From IMG/VR virus record IMGVR_UViG_3300020021_000009, positions 1 to 62,352 of that record: DNA of 62,352 nt; one strand, 5' to 3'. Shown here piece after piece: positions 24,244 through 30,899 of this stretch. Each line of letters starts with the position of its first letter. The first letter of the stretch is position 1. The stretch is from a virus. The position numbers and the translations under genes are program-made. The notes under the pieces were generated by a model. That model saw only the letters and a list, made by a program, of their open reading frames with translations. It had not been told where the DNA came from and did no database searches.

Positions 24244-27200
24244 TCACTCTCCTTCGACGCGTCGTGCCAGGACAGCCATGCGCTCGCGCATCTCCGCCCG
24301 GTCCCTGTCTGCCTGACTCATACCCGGTGCCATGGTAGGCGCACCCGCCGCCACCAGGGCCACGGGCTGCCCGGACGCGGTGAGCAGCGCGGGCCTGGGA
24401 ACCGGGAAGCCGGGCACGTTGACGGCCAGCAACCCGACCAACCGGAGCTTGCCGCCGATCCGCCGCCAGTCCCCGGACACCTGCCCGGATGCCCGGAGCT
24501 CGGAGACCAGGCCGGGGTCCGCTCCCGCGCGGACCGAGCCGGCCACCCATATCCCGTGCGCGTCGTTGCCCACGGCCACGTCCGCGATCGCGGTCCCGGT
24601 GTTGTCGTAGTGCGCGGCGGCGGCCTGGTGCCCCGCCGACAGTGCCGCGTGCCCGGTCCCCAGCGTGATCTGCCCGACGCTGACCGAGCGGCCGTCCTCG
24701 GTGGAGAGCTCCCCGGTCAGGTAGTAGGCGTGCTCGTTCTCGCGCGGGGGCTTGACACACTCCCCGCCCAGGCCGATGTGACAGGTGGACCAGGTGGCCG
24801 CGTGCCCGTACACCCGTCCGCCCGCGTCCACCGTGATCGGGGTGGGCAGCGACAGCCCGGGGTCCGCGAACCAGGCGGCGGGCGGGGCAGCGGGGGCGCC
24901 GTGGGCGGTGACGGCCCGCTGCCCGGTGACCGGCTGCGCGTCGGCCCAGGCCTGCGCGTCCATCGCCCCGCCCGCCGTGACCGCGCCCGTGTCGTCGGTC
25001 AGCGCGATGTACGCCTCTGCAAACGCCGGGATGTCGCACAGCGTGGCGGCCCGGATCCGGCCCCCGTGAAAGATCATCTTCTCCGGGGACGCGAACAGCA
25101 TGGCGAACAGGTCGTCGTCGTCCCCGCCGTCGCCGTCGCCCTCCGGCCAGACGTACTCCACCTGCGCGTCCCCGATGGAGTCCGCGTCGATCGAAACCCC
25201 GCGCAGGAAGTTGCCCGCGATCTTGTCCCGGGCCGCCACACCGTTCGGGTCAGACAGGTCCAGGACACCGGTCGCACGCAACTCGCTGCCCACCCGCTCA
25301 ATGGTGTCGATCCGGCCCACGTTGACGGCCACCGTCCGGGGTTCGCCCCCGTGGGAGTCCTCGATGTTCCAGCGCAGCGGCACCGGGAGCTCGGACCAGG
25401 TGAGCGCGTCCGGGGCGAACTCGCGCCCGTCCCCGGTCGTCACACCCTCCACGGCGAGCACCCCGGACCACGGGGCCGTGGGTGCGTCCGGTGCGATCAG
25501 TGTGTCGGGCCCTGCCGTCTGCGCGGCCAGCTGCTCCACGGTCGCGGCGGCTGCCGTCACGCATCCGTCCCCGTCGGGGTCGCGGACCATGCCCGGCGGG
25601 CAGGCGGGCTGCTTGTCGCCCGGGGACCAGCCTGCGGGCACGCACCCGTCGCCGGCAGGGTCCGGCCCCCAGCCGTCGGGGCAGGTGACGGCGGCAGCGG
25701 TGGCGGATGCGGTGAGCGAAGGAGGCACGTCTTCCCCTAGCGAGTGGTAGTGGCCGCGCAGGTGGGCCTTGGCCCGGCTCACGGCTTCGGGACTGTGCCC
25801 CTTGAGCGAGCCCGCGCGCGAGGCGGCGGCATGCAGACCGGCCACGTTCAGCGCGCCCGTGGGCTCGTGGTGCGGCAGGAAACAGCGCTCCTTCACCGTG
25901 CCGTCCCCGGGGTCGCAGGCGGCGGACGCCGTCTGGTACTGCTTGTCGTCGAACCGGGACGCGGCCCCGTCCCAGGGACCGGTGTCCTTGGACGTGGACG
26001 CGCCGAAGTGCTCGTCGTCCGGGCAGGTGGGGCAGGGCTCGTTGGTCGCCGTGGCAGGGTTCTCCTCCAGCCGCCTGTCCCGCTTGGTGCCCTTGGACGG
26101 CTTACCGCCCAGCTCCGTGGCCGTGGCCATGTCGTCCGTCCTCTCCTCGGCAGCGGCCGTGATGCCACTGCCCCACACCGCGATGACCAGGCCCCGGCAG
26201 CGGTCCCCGCCCAGGCAGTCCCGGTACCCCTCCGTCGGGTACGCCTCCCCCGCCAGGAGCAGCGTCGGGAACTGCTTACCGTCCACCTCCCGGCACGGCC
26301 GGCACGTGTTGCCGTCCAGGATCTCCGAACTGTAGTAGTCCGCTTTCGGGGCGACGTCCAGGACGGCCATCCGCCCGGCGTTCTGCGCGGCCGTGACCGA
26401 CGCGCCCAGCTGCTCCCGGGTGAAGGCGTCGGACAGGTCAGCCAGGTACTGGTCCACCTCGCTGGCCAGCCGGATCCCGTCGTACACCCCGAACAGGGAG
26501 CGGGCCCGCTGCCGCGCGGCGTTGACCATGCGCGATCCCAGCACGTCGGAGGTGACGGAGGCGACGTTGCGTAGCAGCCGCCGACCGGACAGCCCGGCCG
26601 CGGTGACCGCGTCGGCCCCCAGGTCCCAGTGCGGGACGGTGGCCCCCTGCCGCTCAGCCTCCGCCTGCTGTGCCTTACCGGCGGCCATCGCGGCAGCCTC
26701 CATGCGGGCGTACAGCAGTGACGCTCCGTGAGCGGTGGACACGGAGAGCGACGACAGTTCGGGGGCGGTGTCCGCGGTCAGCATCTGCTGCCGGATCTCG
26801 TTGCGCCATCCTGCGGAGACCTGGGCCCAGTCGTGCACGGAGGCGTCCACGGCGGACGTCCACCCGGCCTGGTGAGCGGAGAAGTCACAGGTACTGGCCA
26901 GCTCGACCGGTGTGAGCTTCCTGCGCAGCACGGTCCCGGAAGCGGTCATCGGACTGTCGTCCGGGTCCGTGCTGCCGTCCAGGGGGATGTCCGTGTTCTG
27001 GTCGCCGAAGCTGACCCGTACCCGGTCGAACGTCACCGGCCCCAGGCGCTGCTCCATGGCCGGGACCATCGTCTGGTCATCGGTGTACTGCGCGCAGACG
27101 TGCGCCACCCAGGGGGTGTGCTGTGCGGACAGTTCCGGCTGGTCGTGCATGTCCTCCAGCGCCATGACCGCGCCCAGGTGCGCCGCGTCCAGGCTCTGGC

Positions 27201-27519
27201 CGCTGTCCGGGCCGTCGCCCACAGACCAGACCCAGGAGGCCGCGTCACCGTCACCGTTCCAGTGCGCCACCCCGAAGACGTCGGCCTGGACCGGGGCCGT
27301 GCCGTCGAACGAATCGTGCAGCCCCTGGACAAGGTCCGCACGCATGTCCGGGGTCCAGGCAGTGGCGTCCGGACCCAGGTAGAACAGGGTGCAGTGGAGT
27401 TCGCCCGGTGCCTCACCCCCGTCCACGGCCAGCGCCTTGGCGTCGGCGACCGTGGGCATGAGAGCGATCATGCAGCCGGACGTGTGGCTGCCGTCGGCCG
27501 CCGCCAGGAGGTCAGGCAC
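24244..27519 (-). CDS. 2H phosphoesterase-like + MuF + capsid maturation protease fusion, 1091 aa
   Basis: GTG in an 8-nt overlap with the portal. Residues 1-160 contain the LigT/2H-like motif HCTLFYLG (His42, Thr44) and a second His at 140 in WVAHVCAQY, where the canonical HxT/S is HxC. Residues about 330-460 match the MuF head-morphogenesis pattern (CRPCREVDGKQFP, CLGGDRCRGL). A KAHLRGHYHSLG segment follows. Residues about 690-900 resemble a prohead protease (LAVEGVTTGDGREF, LRWNIEDSHGG). Fusion of MuF and protease is known in actinophages. The 2H-like head is unusual and could act on RNA or cyclic nucleotides, by inference only. Confidence 0.75.
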   Translation of the reverse strand: MPDLLAAADGSHTSGCMIALMPTVADAKALAVDGGEAPGELHCTLFYLGPDATAWTPDMRADLVQGLHDSFDGTAPVQADVFGVAHWNGDGDAASWVWSVGDGPDSGQSLDAAHLGAVMALEDMHDQPELSAQHTPWVAHVCAQYTDDQTMVPAMEQRLGPVTFDRVRVSFGDQNTDIPLDGSTDPDDSPMTASGTVLRRKLTPVELASTCDFSAHQAGWTSAVDASVHDWAQVSAGWRNEIRQQMLTADTAPELSSLSVSTAHGASLLYARMEAAAMAAGKAQQAEAERQGATVPHWDLGADAVTAAGLSGRRLLRNVASVTSDVLGSRMVNAARQRARSLFGVYDGIRLASEVDQYLADLSDAFTREQLGASVTAAQNAGRMAVLDVAPKADYYSSEILDGNTCRPCREVDGKQFPTLLLAGEAYPTEGYRDCLGGDRCRGLVIAVWGSGITAAAEERTDDMATATELGGKPSKGTKRDRRLEENPATATNEPCPTCPDDEHFGASTSKDTGPWDGAASRFDDKQYQTASAACDPGDGTVKERCFLPHHEPTGALNVAGLHAAASRAGSLKGHSPEAVSRAKAHLRGHYHSLGEDVPPSLTASATAAAVTCPDGWGPDPAGDGCVPAGWSPGDKQPACPPGMVRDPDGDGCVTAAAATVEQLAAQTAGPDTLIAPDAPTAPWSGVLAVEGVTTGDGREFAPDALTWSELPVPLRWNIEDSHGGEPRTVAVNVGRIDTIERVGSELRATGVLDLSDPNGVAARDKIAGNFLRGVSIDADSIGDAQVEYVWPEGDGDGGDDDDLFAMLFASPEKMIFHGGRIRAATLCDIPAFAEAYIALTDDTGAVTAGGAMDAQAWADAQPVTGQRAVTAHGAPAAPPAAWFADPGLSLPTPITVDAGGRVYGHAATWSTCHIGLGGECVKPPRENEHAYYLTGELSTEDGRSVSVGQITLGTGHAALSAGHQAAAAHYDNTGTAIADVAVGNDAHGIWVAGSVRAGADPGLVSELRASGQVSGDWRRIGGKLRLVGLLAVNVPGFPVPRPALLTASGQPVALVAAGAPTMAPGMSQADRDRAEMRERMAVLARRVEGE

Positions 27520-29308
27520 TGGGCACCGGCTTCCGGGACGGGGACAGCACGGTGGGCACCAGGACGGACGTGTCCAGGTACAGGTCCCGGTCCCCGACCA
27601 CTACACGGCCGAAGACGTCCAGCGTGATCCGGTACGCACCCGGCGCACCGGGCGTGCCCGCCGGGGCGTTGCGCATCACGGCGTGGGTGTGCGGGCAGGA
27701 GTACGCCCCGGACTCGCACACGTCGGGGTGGAACAGGGCCCAACGCCCGTCCGCGAGGAACCGGGCGTGGTGCGCGGTCCGCGCCTGGACCGACCTGCGC
27801 ATCCGGGCGTTGGCCGCCGCCTGCGCGGGCGGGCCCTTGGCCGGAACTGGCGGAGCAGCGGCCGGAGCCGGTGGCGGTGTCTTCTCGGAGGGCAGCGGCT
27901 CCTGTCCCGGGGGTGCCACCGGTCCCTGGGGAGCGGCAGCCGCACCGGGTCCCTGGGTCGCGGGGATGACCACCTGGCGTCCGACCAGAGCGTCCAGCGC
28001 ACCGGGGGCCGCACCGTGGCTGTCCCGGATCAGCGCCTTGAGCCCCATCTGCTCCAGGTCGCCCGTGGTCGGGCGGTCGTCGTCGTTGTAGCCCATCTCC
28101 CGGCGGAAGGCGTCCCCGCTGATCTCCATCCGGTCGTACGCGCTGACCGCGTTGGCGGAGCCGTCGGGACGCAGCGTCAGTTCCGACATGTCGTACCAGG
28201 TGACGAACGCGGCGGGGTCGGTCCCGGACGCTGCCAGCCGGGGCTGGAGGTAGCCGGTCGTGATCGCGGAACAGATCTGCTCCACGACCGGGGCGATGTG
28301 TGCCTTGAGTCCGCTCTCCTCCACCGCCCACGCGGTCCAGTGGTTCGTGTCGCCCAGTCCCAGCATCACGTCCGAGGGGATATCCATGATCGTGGCCAGG
28401 CGGCGGATCGCCTGGTCCCGCTTCTCCAGGATCTTGTCGTCGATCCGCAACGAGAAGTCCACGAACTTGATCTTGTCCACCAGTTCGGCAGGGACCTTGA
28501 TCGGGATCGGGATCGCCGCCCGCGCCGTGCCCGGGGACGAGATCCCGGTGGCCGCGATCTCGATCCACTCCATGGTGAACGGATCCTCTGCGTCCGCGAA
28601 CTCCTCACGGACCGGGAACTCCATCTCGTCCGGGAAGACCACCATGCCAGACGACGCGAGCCTGGACAGGTACTGGGCCGTGATGTGGCGGTTGACCAGC
28701 TCCAGCTCCCGCATCACGGTCAGGGCCGCGCGGGCGGGGCTGTCGGCCAGGTGGTACCAGCGGTCATGCGGACGCCACACGCGGACCGGGATCGAGTCCA
28801 GGGCGAGGTCGCGCCACTTGGCCCCGGTGTTCACCGTGTCCTCATCCATGACCTGGTACCTGCCGCCCTGGGCCCGTACCTCGTCCACGGACCGGACCTG
28901 CCAGGTGGACACACCCCTGACCGTCTCGCCGATCAGGTAGCCCTCACCGGGCACCGACAGCTGGACCACGAGGCGCCGCAGGATCTCCGCCTTGCCCCCG
29001 ATGCCGTTGCCGAGCTGGGCCATCGCCTCCGCCGGCAGGCCGGTGTCCACGATGGACGGTTCGTCGGAGGCCGGGTCCAGCTCGCCGGCCCGCAGCCGGA
29101 CACGGGAGATCATGTTGGCGAGCCAGTTCACGCCGTAGCGGAACTCACCCAGGGTGTCGTAGTAGGTCCACGCCTCGTTCTGCCAGCGGTCCGGGACCCG
29201 GATGTACTGCGCGAGCGGGGCGGCGGCGGGGACGGCTGCGGCGGTCAGTGCCGCGGGCTCCGCCGGGGGCGTCTGCCTGCGGCCGGTGAACACGTCGTAC
29301 CACGCCAT
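27512..29308 (-). CDS. Portal protein, 598 aa
   Basis: ATG start. Lies between terminase-side genes and MuF/protease, the classic head gene order. Portal-type features: TYYDTLGEFRYGVNWLANMI, GVSTWQVRSVDEVRAQG, a long region of alpha/beta clip and stem. The C-terminal 100 aa are Pro/Ala-rich and end in a small CxH domain (HPDVCESGAYSCPHTHAVM). It forms the 12-mer through which DNA is packaged. Confidence 0.85.
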   Translation of the reverse strand: MAWYDVFTGRRQTPPAEPAALTAAAVPAAAPLAQYIRVPDRWQNEAWTYYDTLGEFRYGVNWLANMISRVRLRAGELDPASDEPSIVDTGLPAEAMAQLGNGIGGKAEILRRLVVQLSVPGEGYLIGETVRGVSTWQVRSVDEVRAQGGRYQVMDEDTVNTGAKWRDLALDSIPVRVWRPHDRWYHLADSPARAALTVMRELELVNRHITAQYLSRLASSGMVVFPDEMEFPVREEFADAEDPFTMEWIEIAATGISSPGTARAAIPIPIKVPAELVDKIKFVDFSLRIDDKILEKRDQAIRRLATIMDIPSDVMLGLGDTNHWTAWAVEESGLKAHIAPVVEQICSAITTGYLQPRLAASGTDPAAFVTWYDMSELTLRPDGSANAVSAYDRMEISGDAFRREMGYNDDDRPTTGDLEQMGLKALIRDSHGAAPGALDALVGRQVVIPATQGPGAAAAPQGPVAPPGQEPLPSEKTPPPAPAAAPPVPAKGPPAQAAANARMRRSVQARTAHHARFLADGRWALFHPDVCESGAYSCPHTHAVMRNAPAGTPGAPGAYRITLDVFGRVVVGDRDLYLDTSVLVPTVLSPSRKPVPSA

Positions 29309-29375
29309 GGCGGCCTCCGTCCGGGTCGGATGGGGATCACGGTACCGCCATCGTCCCCGGACGGCCGCCGACCGG

Positions 29376-29555
29376 CTACGGCGCCGCGTCCGCCGCAGTG
29401 TCCGCCGTGCCTCCGGGGCACGTCTCCGTACCGCCCCCTGTCGCCCGCGAGTGCTTCAAGATCAGCACCGTGGGGCGGACCAGCGGCACCGTGGACCCGC
29501 GCACATCCCCGCAGGACGGGCAGTACAGCCGCATCACGACCCGCTTCCTGCTCAC
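29376..29555 (-). CDS. Small zinc-ribbon-like protein, 59 aa
   Basis: GTG in a GTGA overlap with the upstream peptidase gene's stop. Contains CPSCGD at residues 12-17 and a third Cys (TETCPGG) near the end. The C-terminus is Ala/Asp-rich. Unknown role; position between portal and lysis-type genes. Confidence 0.6.
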   Translation of the reverse strand: MSRKRVVMRLYCPSCGDVRGSTVPLVRPTVLILKHSRATGGGTETCPGGTADTAADAAP

Positions 29556-30076
29556 GCCTGCTCCCGCGCGGTGGTCTGCGCGAGCGCTGCGCCCCAGAGG
29601 TCGCCCGGGGTGACGTTTCCGGGGTCCCGCCCGTCGGCGAAGACGTGCCAGCCGCCGTCGGCCGCCGCCTTGTCCGCGAGTTGCGAGCAGATCTGGTGGC
29701 CGCTGGACGCCACGTACTTCCGCAGGCCGGGCACGATCAGGTGGAACCGGTCAGCGGCTACGGAGACGTAGTCCAGCCAGCTGTACGGCACGCCCACGTA
29801 CCCCTTGGCGGCCACGGACACCGCCTGCCGGAACTGCTGCGGGCAGCGGAGCCACATGACCGCAGCCGGGTCGTAGCGCTTGACGTCGGACAGCAACGCC
29901 CCGCCAGGCTCCGCTTCAACGATCTTCTGGTTGCCCACGTAGACGAACGCGTGCTCGTACCGGGAGAAGCCGTCACCCACCAGCCACTGGCCGACGCGGA
30001 TACCGCGTCCGGCCCAGCCGCGGATGGAGGTCAGGCCGATGTCCCCGGGCAGCGGGACGTACACGGGGCCGCTCAT
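29552..30076 (-). CDS. Permuted papain-like (YiiX/NlpC-type) cysteine peptidase, 174 aa
   Basis: ATG in an ATGA overlap. The pattern begins PGDIGLTS...RGIRVGQWL, has YEHAFVYVGNQKIVEAEPGG (His in a permuted NlpC fold) and VPYSWLDY, and ends with SGHQICSQLADKA where the Cys is in a permuted catalytic site. Substrate could be a peptide or amide in the cell wall; it lies in a cluster with a holin-like protein and DUF1360, so lysis or virion entry are both plausible. Confidence 0.7.
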   Translation of the reverse strand: MSGPVYVPLPGDIGLTSIRGWAGRGIRVGQWLVGDGFSRYEHAFVYVGNQKIVEAEPGGALLSDVKRYDPAAVMWLRCPQQFRQAVSVAAKGYVGVPYSWLDYVSVAADRFHLIVPGLRKYVASSGHQICSQLADKAAADGGWHVFADGRDPGNVTPGDLWGAALAQTTAREQA

Positions 30077-30489
30077 GCCCACTCCTTCGATGCCAGCAGT
30101 GCTCCGGCCGCCCACACGGCGGGACCCGCGAGGAACGGGGCGGGCACCCCTACGGTCAGGTCCGTGGCCAGCGTGACCAGGCCTGCGATCCAGCCGGACG
30201 CGCACCATGCGCAGGACACCAGCTTGCCCAACCAGTACGGCGACCAGGGTGCGCTAACCAGGTAGCGGTTCCGTACGTCACTGATCGTCGCCATGGTCCA
30301 TCCCAGGGACGTGCGACCGTCGGCGACCGCCGCCGCGTACCGGTCGATCTCCTGCTGCGTCATCGGACGCCATCCGCCGCACACCAGGTCACGGAGGGCG
30401 AGCAGCGGCGGGAAGTCGTCCGTCGTGATCAACCGCGTGGCCCGGTACACGGTGAGTGCCATCACCGTGAGCAGCAGCCAGGGGCTCAC
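30073..30489 (-). CDS. DUF1360-like membrane protein, 138 aa
   Basis: GTG in a GTGA overlap with the holin-like gene. N-terminal hydrophobic helix, then WSPYWLGKLVSCAWCASGWIAG, the CxxC-W signature of DUF1360, and a second hydrophobic region. Function unknown in the family, but it is often next to lysis or tail genes in actinophages. Confidence 0.75.
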   Translation of the reverse strand: MSPWLLLTVMALTVYRATRLITTDDFPPLLALRDLVCGGWRPMTQQEIDRYAAAVADGRTSLGWTMATISDVRNRYLVSAPWSPYWLGKLVSCAWCASGWIAGLVTLATDLTVGVPAPFLAGPAVWAAGALLASKEWA

Positions 30490-30845
30490 GCGAGCGGGGT
30501 CCGGGCTCGCGCCACGGGGGTGACCTGGTGGCGGGTCAGCAGCATGAGGACGGACAGGACCACTCCGTTGACCTGGGCCAGGACAGCGGGGTCCACATGG
30601 AAGTGGTAGCCCATGAGCAGTGCTCCGACGGCGGTCACGAGGGTGGTGAACGCGGCGGGGGCGACAGGGCGGGTGAGCAGCGCGGCAGCGAGGCCGAACA
30701 CGGCTGTGACCACGGCGACCCACAGGCCGCCCTGCTCCGGGGTCAGTCCCACGTTCAGGGTGACGATCAGCGAGACGGCCGCGCTGATCACCGTCAGGAT
30801 CAGCGCGGGCTCTCCGGTCAGCGGAGCGCGTACGGGGGTGGACAT
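30486..30845 (-). CDS. Holin-like membrane protein, 119 aa
   Basis: ATG start with GAAGGGAAC upstream. Three to four membrane helices (residues about 13-35, 40-62, 65-85, 90-110) and the VTPVAR ending seen in actinobacteriophage holins (TRxxVTP). Likely forms the membrane lesion for lysis. The AT-rich motif at 30886 lies in its leader. Confidence 0.7.
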   Translation of the reverse strand: MSTPVRAPLTGEPALILTVISAAVSLIVTLNVGLTPEQGGLWVAVVTAVFGLAAALLTRPVAPAAFTTLVTAVGALLMGYHFHVDPAVLAQVNGVVLSVLMLLTRHQVTPVARARTPLA

Positions 30846-30885
30846 GGTCGGTTCCCTTCGGTCGGCTACCGGAAGTGTGGCACGG

Positions 30886-30899
30886 CTTAATCAAATCAG
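30886..30899 (-). promoter_or_regulatory. AT-rich promoter/operator within the end of terL, site 4
   Basis: Minus strand CTGATTTGATTAAG, a variant of the palindromic motif flanked by GGCT/AGCC. It includes the TGA stop of terL and lies 41 nt before the holin-like start. It may drive the lysis/portal genes separately. Confidence 0.55.

Noticed and set aside
27389-30265. 958-codon plus-strand frame opposite portal and MuF genes
   Set aside because: Shadow of conserved minus-strand head genes; composition typical of antisense frames in GC-rich DNA.
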